Shown here: positions 42,933 to 54,029 of the stretch, piece by piece
Layout: each line of letters opens with the position of its first letter
Position numbering within the stretch: position 1 is the stretch's first letter
Assembly: GCA_035578175.1 (NCBI GenBank)
Contig: JAQMRL010000005.1
Coordinates: 51,255,722 to 51,319,721, forward strand
From: Catonia carolina
Lineage: Eukaryota; Arthropoda; Insecta; Hemiptera; Achilidae
Reading direction: 5' to 3'
Length of the DNA stretch: 64,000 nt
Notes under the pieces: model-generated
Told to the model about the DNA's origin: nothing
Databases searched by the model: none
The model's input: only the letters and a program-made list of their open reading frames with translations
Program-made: the position numbers and the translations under genes

Positions 42933-43520
42933 ACAAACGATGGTAGAAGCGCAAGTGATAACAAAAGTTGGATTGCTCAAGCTAGAAAAGCCTTTGAAAT
43001 AAAAAACAGCTTACTGAGTACAAACATTGATTTACAGATTATGAAAAATTTCTTAAAACATTATATTTGGAGTGTAGCATTATACGGGAGTGAAACGTGG
43101 GTGATAAGAGCTGTAGAAAGGAGAATGAGAGAAGATTTTGAAATGTGGTGTTATAAGAAAATTTTAAAGATTAGGTGGGTGGACAAAATAAGTAATTTAG
43201 AGGTTCTTAGGCGAGTGGATGAAAAAAGAAGTATATGTAAGCATCTTATCAGAAGAAGGAATAGGCAAGTGGGGTATATCTTAAGACATCCAGATATTGG
43301 TCTATAAATAATGGCGGGTAATATTGAGGGAGTGAATTGTAGGGGAAGGCAAAGGTTAGAATATTTAAAGCAAATTACAAAAGATGTAGGGTGTTACAGG
43401 TATGTGGTTATGAAACAACATGCGCAAGATAGAACAGCTAGGAGAACTGCGTCAAACCAGTCGAGAGACTTAAGACAAAAATTTTATGGAAAGGGAAAAT
43501 GGATGCTGTGTACTGATTGA
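42933..43520 (+). mobile_element. LINE ORF2 C-terminal fragment, one stop
   Basis: A frame from 42935 reads NDGRSASDNKSWIAQARKAF, IMKNFLKHYIWSVALYGSET, REDFEMWCYKKILKIRWVDK, SNLEVLRRVDEKRSICKHLI and YILRHPDIGL, a stop at 43305, then GNIEGVNCRGRQRLEYLKQI and KDVGCYRYVVMKQHAQDRTA. YxWSVALYGSETW, FEMWCxxxILKIxWxD, VGxxLRHxG and EGxxCRGRxRLEYxxQI are typical of the C-terminal end of insect non-LTR ORF2. The endonuclease and reverse transcriptase core are missing. Only one stop separates it from a full frame, so it is rather young. Confidence 0.85.
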
Positions 43521-43626
43521 ACGATAAGTCAATATTAGTTGTCTGGAATTGGTCGATCCATTATGTTATCTCGATATCGAACCTGTTGACCAAAATAAGA
43601 GAAAATATAAATAGAAGATGTACAAA

Positions 43627-43722
43627 ATTCTACAGCCAGAAATTAAATTTATGGGGAAAAAAGTTGTATTCAGAATAATTTTCATTTATGATCCTATATC
43701 CTGCAGAATTACTGAATGAACA
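43627..43722. repeat. direct repeat, left copy (about 95 bp)
   Basis: It shares AGTTGTATTCAGAATAATTT, TCATTTATGA and GCAGAATTACTGAATGAACA with 43997-44092, about 85 percent identical by eye. The two flank the inverted-repeat element at 43740-43987. Confidence 0.8.
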
Positions 43723-43739
43723 TAAAAATAGTAGATGTA

Positions 43740-43987
43740 GAACTCGTGCATTTTGCTGAGACCCGCGGAACCGACATGCGCAATAACAGTCGAACTTTCC
43801 GTTCCTCGTCTTTCCAATCACGTACAGTCACGTAGACATACGTAAACAACCCTGTGCTGCATCGTGTGCATCAGTATTTACAAAACCCCTTAGTTTAGCA
43901 TGAGCCATACTGTACTACATGTAGCGCTGTGACCGCTGTTCCACAGCGGTTTCCACATCTGTTTCACAGCTCTCAGCAAAATCCAAA
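43740..43987. mobile_element. MITE-like element with about 25-bp inverted repeats
   Basis: The left end CATTTTGCTGAGACCCGCGG and the right end inverted (GATTTTGCTGAGAGCTGTGA) match well. The left end of the related copy at 33913 (CATTTTGCTGAGAGCTGCGG) matches even better. The interior has CACGTACAGTCACGTAG and CGCTGTTCCACAGCGG. Non-coding. A simple short target duplication is not clear. Confidence 0.7.
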
Positions 43988-43996
43988 AGCTACCAA

Positions 43997-44092
43997 ATTC
44001 TACTTTCAGAAAATAAATTTACGGAAAGAAAGTTGTATTCAGAATAATTTTCATTTATGACCCCATAACCAGCAGAATTATTGAATGAACAT
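43997..44092. repeat. direct repeat, right copy (about 95 bp)
   Basis: Second member of the pair flanking 43740-43987. Confidence 0.8.
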
Positions 44093-44501
44093 TTTCTAAC
44101 AAATTTTACAAAAATATTAAGTTTTTATAATATCATTAATCATTCATATTTAGATATTTCAAAGTATTATTGTTATTAAATAGTTGGTGTGAATAGTAAA
44201 TAATGATCTAGTTTATCTCCTACAGTCCGGAAGTATCTCTCTAATCTCATTTTATCTATATATAAATATAACTACATAAAATATGTAATTTATTAGAAAC
44301 CTGTCATTTATCTTGTATATGTGCACAAAAGTTTTATTGTTGTATAAGGTGTCAAAAAAGTTATTAATCACTTTATTACACTAAGTTTTGTTTACTTTTA
44401 ACACAAACTTTTCATGATCTGTTAGACCCTACTTTCAAGAAATCTTCCCGATTTTATGAATTTTTTTTAGGTAAAATCAATCAAGAATAATTTGTTGACG
44501 T
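44093..44501. other. no recognisable feature
   Basis: AT-rich; nothing recognised. Confidence 0.4.
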
Positions 44502-45810
44502 TTAGGTCATCAGCCGAATGGTTTGACCTCTAAAGGTTTTACTAAATAAAATGAAGATTGAGGTGGTTTACTATTGCCTTCCTTACTAAGTGGAAAATTA
44601 TGCTTATTAGCATGCTCGGCCCTCTGAAATACATCTACCTTCCACACTGCAAATTCTTCACTTTATTCATCAATGGGTCTGGCTGTATAATGAAATTCAT
44701 GACTCTGAGAGGAGATAACTCTGACTAACGTAAAGAAAGATGAAGCCTGAGTTTGGAACCTTGTTTCGCAGGAACTAAAAAATACAAAAATCCAGGTACG
44801 ACTTGTTTTAAAGCTTGGTTTATTGGTATTTATTCGTATAAACCAGTGTTTCCCAAACATTTTTTCTCGCGGCACACTACAAAAAAAAAAACGGCCAATA
44901 GCCGCGGCACACCTATTACTTTATGCCATTGATTAAGCTTAAGTACTTGATACTGTATGTTTAAATTTAATTTAATTTATTTTCCTTGATTTCCGCGGCA
45001 CACTTGGCCGGCCTCGCGGCACACCAGTGTGCCGCGGCACACAGTTTGGGAACCTCTGGTATAAACAAAATACGTTACGAAACGCGGGTTGTATTAGGCA
45101 CTTTCTAGCGGTTTGGAAAAAAATAATGTGCTTGTTTTTTAGCGTATTTTTTTACTTAGTTCATGTTTCAGAACATGTAGGACGATCAATTTTAAGAGAA
45201 AAAAATATGGCATTTTAAAGGGATTTTACAACATTTATTTTTTGTAAAATTTCTTTCCCTTATTAATTAAGAGACACAGCGTTCGTTCCAACACGTTACG
45301 TCCATTGGGAACGACAATAACATTAAAAAACTGTGTAATTTCTTTACCCTTTGTACTAAAAAGCTAAATTATAGCTGAAATTAATTAGAAAGCATACTGT
45401 AACACTCCTCTAAAACCCCGTACTTTTCCTCTTAAAATTTATCGTGCTACATGTTTTGAAACATGGAGTAAGTGAAAAATGCGCTAAGAAACGGGTAAAT
45501 ATTTTGTTTCCAAATCACTAAAAAATGCCTAATACACTCCCGTTTTTCGTAATTTATACGAATAAAATAACAACAAACCTACCTTTAAAACGAGCCTTAC
45601 CTGAAATTTTTATGTTTTCTACTTGGTGAGATACGCGATTCCAAACATAGGCTTTACCTTTCATTTTACATAATATACTAATGAAAAAATTTTCTTTTTC
45701 TTATAGTGTCTTTTACACTTCTACCTCTTCTGTTCTTAAATGATTCACTCATATAATTGGCTGACTATGTGATAAGAAACAGAATTATTTTTTGTAGTCC
45801 TGTAATAATT
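44502..45810 (-). repeat. CAA-tail SINE split by about 975 bp
   Basis: The 3' part is at 44502-44730 (GGTCATCAGCCGAATGG to GGAGATAACTCTGACTA). The 5' part is at about 45703-45810 (TAGTGTCTTTTACACTTCTA to AAACAGAATTATTTTTTGTA). Joined, they make one SINE. The insert (44731-45702) contains the hAT element at 44844 and otherwise unassigned sequence. Confidence 0.75.
44844..45058. mobile_element. non-autonomous hAT element, 215 bp, 8-bp duplication
   Basis: The left end CAGTGTTTCCCAAAC and the inverted right end CAGAGGTTCCCAAAC match at 13 of 15, followed on both sides by GCGGCACAC motifs. GTATAAAC lies on each side (44836-44843 and 45059-45066), a perfect 8-bp target duplication. CAG...CTG ends and an 8-bp duplication are diagnostic for hAT. 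The interior has CCGCGGCACAC repeats and no coding sequence. Confidence 0.95.
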
Positions 45811-45897
45811 CAAAAATTTTTATTCTACAAAAGAATATTCAGATCGAAAAATCTAAAACCTAAAAGTAACAATAAAAAAATGTCAACATTCAAAATT

Positions 45898-46092
45898 TTA
45901 TAAACTAAATGGGAATAGCCCATTAACGTGCTCGCCTCTCAACATGCGTTCGTGGGTTCGAGTCCCAACTCAGGCACGGCATATTTTCATACGTTACAAA
46001 AATTCATTTCATCCTCCATTGTACAGTTACGCCCCAACGTCATCGTTAATGACCGTTACAGTTGATGCGACGTCAAATAAATAAATAAAAAA
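45898..46092 (+). repeat. 180-bp tRNA-derived SINE
   Basis: Head with GGGTTCGAGTCCCA (B-box). The tail ATCGTTAATGACCGTTACAG, TTGATGCGACGTCAAATAAA matches the tail at 63606-63785. The head differs from the copies at 2552 and 63606, so it may be a subfamily sharing the tail. Confidence 0.75.
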
Positions 46093-46597
46093 AAATGGAA
46101 ATTACAAATTACCAAATCCTAGACAGGTATCGAATTTGAAAATTGGATCTCCAATTTATTAATGTTGATGGCTGAACCACTGAAGCGATTAGTAATTTTT
46201 TTTGTACCATAACTATAAATTAAAAAAAAAATATTATGTTCTTTTTAAAGTTCCTGTACAAACAAAAAACACGCATGCGTAAAAATTCTAATCTAATCTA
46301 TCTCGTGCTATCTTTTGTAAATATATACAAATATTTGTTCGGTTTTTAAATAACCGGAAATACCTATGATATCCAAAATAAATTTAAATTGTTTTATAAA
46401 TAGGATTAATTTTACTATTTTTAGTACTACAAACATGTTATTTGTTTACTGTTATTTAAAGTTCATTGGCATCAGATTTATTGTTGTTTTTAATAGGTAT
46501 GCTAATTAAAATTTAAATACAAATATACAATATTAATTTTTGCGAATTTACAAGGGAGAGCATGTATTGCATTCTTTTTTTTCTTTGTAAAGAAGTT
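46093..46597. other. unannotated AT-rich stretch
   Basis: AT-rich; nothing recognised. Confidence 0.4.
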
Positions 46598-46985
46598 TCT
46601 ATCCGGTACGAACGTTGGCGATCATCATAGAAATGTTCACTTTGTTAACAGCAATACGATAGAGTTATGAGGAGGTTTTGTTGAACCAGGTCCTAGGATT
46701 TTTAACCACGATATTCTTCTTCTTCCTTTGCAAAATACACTGGAGCAAGGCTTATCTCGCTTCATTCCGTATAATATGACCCAGGTACTTCAGCTTACGT
46801 ACTTTGATAGTTGTCAAAACTTCCTAATCCTTTCCCATCCTTCGCAGAACTTTGGCGTTGGTCACCTGCGTCGTCCACGGAATTTTAAGAATTCTTCGAT
46901 ATAACCAACCTCAAATACATTCAATTTCTTTGTAACAACCTAGTTTAAGGTCCAAGACTACACCCCATAAAAGAGGACAGAGAAG
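46598..46985 (-). mobile_element. LINE ORF2 C-terminal fragment, decayed
   Basis: The minus strand reads, with frameshifts, YRRILKIPWTTQVTNAKVLR, TTIKVRKLKYLGHIIRNEAR, then KNPRTWFNKTSS, YRIAVNKVNISMMIANVRTG. It parallels 49054-49445 and 4512-4862. Confidence 0.75.
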
Positions 46986-47029
46986 ACGTAACACTGCAGG
47001 AGCCTTATTTTTAAACCCAAAGACGGATT

Positions 47030-47325
47030 ATGAAAATTGTGAAAAATTACACGAATTAAATACTACTTCCGGTTGACTGATTTTGATGAAATTGTTCGTG
47101 TCGGGTGCGGTAGTGGTGTCTAACTTAAGTTACAAGTTCGTACAATGTTCTGTTCTTGAAATATTCTGTTCACAAACACACACACACACACCAATTGCTA
47201 AAAACATGTTTTTTGGGTTCAGGGGGTCTAAAAACGTGTAGATCTGGTGAAAACTCGATTTCGAAAAATCTACATGAAAACAATACTTTCCTTCCTTTAT
47301 ATTCATATAGGAAAGTCAAAATTGC
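47030..47325 (-). repeat. TTGCC element, 5' third
   Basis: From the minus-strand start CCTATATGAATATAAAGGAA through (GT)n (47177-47190) to the CAGTCAACCGGAAGTAGTAT block. Confidence 0.85.
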
Positions 47326-47329
47326 TTTT

Positions 47330-47555
47330 TAAGATTGTAGCCTTAATATGCATTTAACGATAAATATATATAGGCTACATAAATTAAAATTGTAGCAAAG
47401 TAAAATATCTACGACTTTTACGTCATTCACTCATGATAAATATTAGGTTACATTTTTCACACATTGTTTACTAATGATTAAACATAGTTAATATTGTTCA
47501 TTATTGGCATTGGCACGATAAAGTGTGTGAGTGTTTCACACCAGAGTTTTGCAAT
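47330..47555 (+). repeat. TTGCC element, 3' part, inverted next to the previous copy
   Basis: TTTTTAAGATTGTAGCCTTA to GTGTGAGTGTTTCACACCAG. With 47030-47325 it forms a head-adjacent inverted pair. Confidence 0.8.
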
Positions 47556-48354
47556 AATTATAACAATTTTTCTATGTAATGTAAGTTTTTCTATAAAATT
47601 TAAAAATATTAGTCATAAACTATAGCATGTAAAGAATATTTTAGTTATGATTTATCGTATTAAATATCAGAAATTATTGTAAATCGTTTAGTTTAAATCT
47701 GGTATTTTTAGTTATACTTTAGTAAATGTTATAACAGTTTTTATGACACGGACAAGTACTATACAATCATTAGTAGACTGTAATTTAAGCCTACTTCAGA
47801 ACTATTTGAATATTCTTATAATAATTTTGTAGTAACACAAACTGATAACATTTTTGTTAACAATTTATTTTGTCATCGATCACTCAATGCACGATTCATT
47901 GAGATGGAATTTATATAATGATTTCCTTTATGTTTGTCTATTTTAGTATTTTATTTTAGATTAATGTTCAAAATATTATAAATTATTTCAAATTTAGGTA
48001 ATTATATTCATTAAAATACATATTACATACTAAAACTGCCAATAAAATATTTTATTATTAAATTTCTTAATATTTAATTTTTTATTAGTAACCTAAAATT
48101 GTTGAGTCATATAGTTTTGCAATGTGCGATTAATGTTAAAAATAACTACATAAATTAGAGTATGCATCATATAATTGTAAGCTTCAAGGTTGATGAAGCT
48201 AGCCACAGTATTGCCGGATCGCACTTCCATGTGGTAACTTACGTGTGCAATTACCTCACTCACACAAGCACATTAACTCGTCAGTATATATCAGTAAACA
48301 CGACATGTTACTCATGTAGGCCTATCTGTTTTGATTTTCAGTTCATTATGTAAT
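47556..48354. other. unannotated AT-rich stretch
   Basis: AT-rich; nothing recognised. Confidence 0.4.
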
Positions 48355-49053
48355 TTCTTCTTCTTCTTCTACTCCTCCTCCTTCTCCTTCTCTTTCTTCT
48401 TCTCTTTTTTGTCCTACTCCTCCTCGTTCTTCTCCTCCTTATAGTCCTCCTCCTTCTCCTTATTCTTCTTTCCCTCTCCTTCTCCTTCTTTTTCTTCTCC
48501 TTCTCCTTCTTCTTCTCCTTCTCCTCCTTGTCCTACTTCGCCTCCTTCTTCTCCTTCTCCTCCTCTTTCTCCTCCTCCTCTTTCTCCTTCTCCTCCTCTT
48601 TCTCCTTCTCCTCCTCTTTCTCCTTCTCCTTCTTGTCCTACTCCGCCTCCTTCTTCTTTTCCTTCTTCTTCTCCTGATTCTTCTTTTCCTCTCCTTTTCT
48701 TCTTTCTTCTTCTCCTTCTCCTTCTTCCTCCTCCTCCTCTTTCTCCTTCTTGTCCTACTCTTCCTCTTCCTCTTTCTCCTTCTTCTTCTTGTCCTACTCC
48801 TCCTCCTCCTCTATCTCCTTCTCCTTCTTGTCCTACTCCTCTTCCTTCTTCTTCTCCTCCTTCTTCTCCTCCTTCTTCTCCTTATTCGTCTTTCCCTCTT
48901 CTTCTCCTTCTTCTTCTTTTCCTTCTCCTCCTCTCCTCCTCTATCTCCTTCTCCTTCTTGTCCTACTCCTCCTCCTTCTTCTTTTCCTCCTTCTGCTCCT
49001 CCTTCTTCTCCTTATTCTTCTTTCCCTCTCCTTCTCCTCTTTCTTCTTCTTCA
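48355..49053 (-). repeat. pyrimidine tract of about 700 bp, tail of a LINE
   Basis: An almost pure C/T run built of CTT, CCT and TCTCCTC units with a higher-order unit (CTTCTTGTCCTACTCC recurs at about 48525, 48630, 48750, 48788, 48826 and 48956). It ends in CTTCTTCTTCAGG where the LINE at 49054 ends on the minus strand, so it is the LINE's GAA-type 3' tail greatly expanded. Long Ser/Leu frames are incidental. Confidence 0.9.
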
Positions 49054-49445
49054 GGTGCCGGATTTCGGCGGTCATCATAGCTATTCTCACTTTGTTTGTT
49101 GCGCTGGGAAATAGCTCTTCTGAGCTTTTCCCAAACCACGTTCTCAGATTTCGAAGCCACGACACCCTGCTTCTGCCATGTCTTTGTATTTCATATATTT
49201 TCCCTGCAGAATGACTTATAGCAACAAATATCGTAAGTCATTCAGCATGATATATCCAAAATATTGAAACTTCCAACATTTTATGGTAGAAATGACTTTT
49301 ATTCATTTCTTAATTCTTTCGAAAACCTCTATACTTGGCATCTTAGCAGTCGATTGGACCCTCAAAATTCATCTGTACAGCCACATCCCATATTCTTCTA
49401 GTTTCCTTGTAATGGCTTTATCCAAGTTCCAGGACTCTGTAAATT
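49054..49445 (-). mobile_element. LINE ORF2 C-terminal fragment with GAA tail
   Basis: The minus strand reads, with frameshifts, LDKAITRKLEEYGMWLYR, ILRVQSTAKMPSIEVFERIK, STIKCWKFQYFGYIMLND, MSWLRNLRTWFGKSSEELFP and ATNKVRIAMMTAEIRHL before running into GAAGAAGAAGAA. Same group as 4512-4862 and 46598-46985. Confidence 0.85.
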
Positions 49446-50263
49446 AAATAAATGAATGCACCTGTAAAGTTAAAAAAATTCTCGAATTTGAAATTTTTAA
49501 TTAAAAATAACTTATAAATAAAAATATTTTCTAGTAACCTTGTATAAGCTACTTAATTTCAAATTAGACCCTTCTAGGAGAAAAACAAATTAAATTAATT
49601 TTATCAAAGGTTTTATTAATTTTTTTATTTTCAATAAATATTTTTATCGGTTTTCCTAAAGCTATTTTTAAGTTAAATTAATCAATTTTATTTTAATTCA
49701 AAACAAATTTTATTAGTCGAGTAATAAGAATGGTAATTTACTTCAATATTTTTATTACTCCTTGAGTAATAGTTGGTTCTAATGAATTTTTATAACCAGT
49801 TTTTATTTGATATTTTATAACTACTTGAATTCCTGTCTGTATAATAAAACTTCAAATATTGTATCCCCGTAAAGAAATATGGTATGTACTCACAGTCCTT
49901 AACATTATATGTCTTTAAAGTAGTTGACATTATTATTTTTAAAATAAAAGAAATAGTTTCTAGCCATTTAGTGACCAAAGGAACGGAAGGAACTCTTATC
50001 TTTTATATAATAAAAAGTAAAAAATATATATGAAATTTTTATTTTTTTAAAACGTTTTCCCCGAACATTTCATATATATTTTTCAGAAGTTTATTTTACT
50101 CTCTGACATGAAAATGAAACATTATTACATGTCTTTCTTTAAATTTTAAACTTCCTTGTAATAAAAACCAGGCAACCAATGTTAACAAGTTTAGGTGTTC
50201 TGTTAAAAACAGAATAAAAAATTTTTTTAAATAAAAATAAAAATTCCGGGGAATACGTTTTTA
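49446..50263. other. unannotated AT-rich stretch
   Basis: AT-rich; nothing recognised. Confidence 0.4.
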
Positions 50264-51185
50264 CTTTCTCTTGCCTGTATGAATATTTATAGGAAGGAAA
50301 GTATTGTTTTCATGTCGATTTTTCGAAATCGAGTTTTCACCGGATCTACAAGTTTTCAGACCCCCTGAACCCAAAAAACATGGTTTTAGCGATTGGTCTG
50401 TGTGTGTGTGTGTGTGTGTGTGTGTTTGTGTGAACAGAATATCTCAAAAACGAAACATCGTACGAACTTGAAGCTTAAGTTACTTAAGTTAGCTACCGGA
50501 CCCGACACGAACATTTTAATCGAAATTGGTCAACCGGTAGTAGTAGGTAGTTTATTCGTGTCATTTTCCACTTTTTTGCGATTTTCTCAAAAACGGCTCC
50601 TACGATTTTTTTTTGTTTTTGTTAAAATCGCTTCATTTGCTAAAATTTTTATTCTGTACAAGATAGAGTAGGCGTCATGTCTGCTGAAATTCTTGGAGAG
50701 ACTGTTTCCACGAAAAAAAAATGTTTTTTTTTAAGATTGCGGCTTTAATATGCATTTTTGCGCAAAAATGTATTAATAAAAGTTGTAGAAAATTTTAAAT
50801 CCTACAACTTTTACTCCAAATTTATTTTGTATAACGCTTAGTTTAGCGGTAATTAGCGATTTGCTATTTTTTTCTCATGAAAACATAAAAAAATAGATTT
50901 TTTAAGATTTCAGTCTTAGTATGCATTTTACGACAAAACTGTATAATAAAATTTATAGAAAGTTAAGAGATATACAACTTTTATTTAAAGCATTTTTCTC
51001 TACAGAGCCTAGTTTAGCGTGAAGGAGTGATTTTCCGTATTTTTAAGCAAAACTGAGGTTGATTTTCATTTTGCGTCTTTGACTCATGATTAAAATAAGG
51101 TTATGTTTTTTGAGGTTAGTTTTTTTGTTTATTTCTAATGTTCTATTACTAATGTTAGATTTTCCATATTGTTCATTATTTGCGA
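50264..51185 (+). repeat. TTGCC element, nearly full length
   Basis: It starts ACTTTCTCTTGCCTGTATGA and has a 30-bp GT run (50398-50432). The terminal hairpin is missing; the copy stops at TTGTTCATTATTTGC. Confidence 0.9.
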
Positions 51186-51385
51186 ATACTATCCCAATGA
51201 ATACTATTTAATAAATAAAATTATAATGAAACACATTATTTTTTGTGGCAATTTTTAAAATTGTCATCTATCATTTTTCTTAGCCCGTCCGTCCGTGACA
51301 ACCAGCTGTCAGAAACTACAAGAGATAGCAACAAGGGGTTTTCGGATTCATAATCTACACAAAAAGTTAGTAAGCCTAAATTGAG

Positions 51386-51495
51386 TCTGAATTTCTGGTT
51401 TGAAACCGGAAGTCAATAAATCACAGTCGGAATTTGGAAACGAAAATAGTGTCATTCGATTCCTCGTGAGTAGATATAGATACTGAAGTCACGAG
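51386..51495 (+). repeat. CCGGAAGTC repeat, copy 1
   Basis: GAAACCGGAAGTCAATAAAT, CACAGTCGGAATTTGGAAAC and GTGTCATTCGATTCCTCGTG. Two more copies lie at 52310 and 52780. Confidence 0.75.
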
Positions 51496-52309
51496 ATTGT
51501 CTTTTGCGTATGGATGGGCTGTGGAGAAGGGAAGTGAAAATTTAACAGTGCTACCAACCTGAACATTCAGACACTACTCATACATTTCACTACCGTGCAG
51601 TTTCTACATACATTTTGTAAGCTGTGATTTATTCCGAGAAAATGTTTCTTCATAAACCTTATAAAAAAATAATATGGCCTGTAATATATGTATATATGCC
51701 TATAGCTTAATTACATGACTAGAAATTTTTGATTTACTGTAATTACATTATACCTTTTGATTAATTAGCTACCTTATTCCATTGGAACAAAATTTTCTAC
51801 GAATTAATCGCCTTCTTTACTATCGCTGTACCAGCGTCTTCACTATCAGTCTCACTAGTATCTACCTAACCATTTCCTTTATTTTACCAGGTGTCAACAA
51901 AATTGTTGAAGAATAGCTTCTTCACGTCTTTTAATTTCCTTCTTTATTTTTCGAATTATTGAAAGAGAAACGTCATAGTAGTTAGCCACTCACTCATGGC
52001 TTTTGTTAAGAGACGGGGATAGGCATTTTTTTAGCTACAACTTAACAGCATTTTATTACACTGCATATTAAATTTCGTTTAGCACTGCAAATAGCCCACG
52101 TTTTCGAGAAACTAACATTTATGTTTACAGTAACGAACAGGTATATTAGTACAGTTAACCTACAAAAAGTTCCACGATATACTGTTCATGCTCTGGATAC
52201 AATATAAGTTGTTTTGTTTGTTGTACTGAAATTAGAGCAGTCGCGCTTGCGCACTGATGCTTTTCCTCCATTACCTCCGTTGCAGACAAGGACAAACTCG
52301 TGACTCAAG
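51496..52309. other. no recognisable feature
   Basis: AT-rich to mixed; no family recognised. A patch at 51890-52020 may be coding-derived on the minus strand but is too short to name. Confidence 0.35.
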
Positions 52310-52455
52310 TAACTATACATAAATAATTGGTTTTGAAGTTTCGGTATCTACCGGAAGTGGCCTTAAACCGGAAGTCAAGAAATCAAAGTCGAAATTTGGA
52401 AACAAAAATAGTTTCAATCGACCCTCTTGAAGGGTAGATACAGAAATCACTTATG
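52310..52455 (+). repeat. CCGGAAGTC repeat, copy 2
   Basis: ACATAAATAATTGGTTTTGA, TCTACCGGAAGTGGCC, AAACCGGAAGTCAAGAAATC and GAAATTTGGAAACAAAAATA. Confidence 0.75.
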
Positions 52456-52779
52456 GTTTTTGCCATAAGTCAAAGATGAACCTTTTTAAAAATTACCACC
52501 AGCCATGAGAGGCGTCGTCTCAGGAAAAGGATTATTTTATCTGAATTTGTTTTTAACTAACTTAAATTAAGTTAAGAAAAATATATTTATCAAAAAAAGT
52601 ATTTATTTATATTCAAATACAATATTTAAAGTTTAATTATACAGACAAGAATTCAAGTAGTTTTTTGAGATAAAAATATATTCAAAAAAGGAAATTCGTT
52701 TTTGTACTCGTTCCCAAAAGTAACAGTTTTTGGTAAATTTTTAAGGGTTGGTGAGTTCTATGCCTTGTAATATTAAATT

Positions 52780-52915
52780 AAAGTTGAAAACAAAAATAGT
52801 GCCATTCGATTCCTCTGAGTAGATAACATAAATAATTGGGTTTGAAATCCCGGTATCGACCGGAAGTAGCCTAAAACCGGAAGTCAAGAAATCAAAGACG
52901 GAATTTGGATTAAAT
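52780..52915 (+). repeat. CCGGAAGTC repeat, copy 3, permuted
   Basis: It begins with the end of the unit (AGTGCCATTCGATTCCTCTG) and then passes straight into the start (ACATAAATAATTGGGTTTGA, ATCGACCGGAAGTAGCC), as expected if units of about 125 bp were once in tandem. Confidence 0.75.
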
Positions 52916-53129
52916 TAGGTATAGGTTACAAGTCTCTTAACAACTTGAGACAACTCCATGAATCTTTTTTCAATAAAAACTTATTAATAATGAGTTTTGT
53001 ATATAAATAAATAACAATGATAATAATTAGTATGTATAAACTTAGTAATAAGTCTCATGAGAATTCAAAAAATAAAACGTACGAGCTGAAAAAAGCCACT
53101 AAATTTTATTTTCTACACCTGTATCCAAT

Positions 53130-53467
53130 ACATTAGGGCTACATAAAATGGTACTGTTTCTTATCACATGGTACAATTATATCACTGAAAGCATTTAAGA
53201 ACAGAAGAGGTAGAGGTGTAAAAAACACTAGTCAGAGTTATCTCCTCTGAGTGTAATATATTTTATTATGCAGCCAGACCCTGTCGTGAATGAAGTGAAG
53301 GTGTTATTAGCAAGGTCGAAAGTAAGTGCTTTTCGGAGGGTTGGCATGCAGATAATTATACTTTCCCACTCATTGAGAAAAGCAATTGTAAACTACCTCA
53401 CTCTTCGATTTACTTAGTAGAGCATCTAAAGGTTCAAACAAGTCTTTCAGCTGATGACCTAAACAAA
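53130..53467 (+). repeat. CAA-tail SINE, diverged
   Basis: AGGGCTACATAAAATGG, GAACAGAAGAGGTAGAGGTG, CAGCCAGACCCTGTCGTGAA to TTTCAGCTGATGACCTAAAC. The 5' end is decayed. Confidence 0.88.
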
Positions 53468-54029
53468 AATCAGTACATTAAATAAATATTTTTTTGTTTT
53501 ATTTTGAATTTAGAACAATACAAAAAATTACACTCTGACATAATGTTTTAACAATAATGAGTTTTAGAACATTTATTTAACATTGAATTTTAGAGCTTCC
53601 ACGAGGAACAACAAATTACATATTATGTTGAACAGAAAAAGGAAGAAAACGTATGGTGAATAATACTAAGAATATACAGCTGCAAAGAAATTTTTCCAAC
53701 AAATGTATAGAAAATATGTGGTGTAATATAATTCAGAATGACACATAAAATACAGTATTTGACAGTGTCCCAAAAAAATAAAAATCAGTAACAATGAAAC
53801 TAATAATACCCTACCTTGCAAAAATGACAAATTGACTGTCAAAATGATTTATTTAATAAAAGCACTTGACAAGATTTTTATAAAAAAAAAAATTCAATTG
53901 TACATTTTTCATGACACGAGACGTTGATATCAGTACTTGTAAATTACGGATTTGTCATTCAGATTTTCAGTTATTCAAGTTTCTATATTATCTGCAATAT
54001 ATAAAAAAGAAAGGAAAGCAAATTTTCAT
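53468..54029. other. no recognisable feature
   Basis: AT-rich; nothing recognised. Confidence 0.4.

Noticed and set aside
48750..49214. 154-codon Ser/Phe/Leu frame
   Set aside because: Product of the pyrimidine tract running into antisense LINE sequence.
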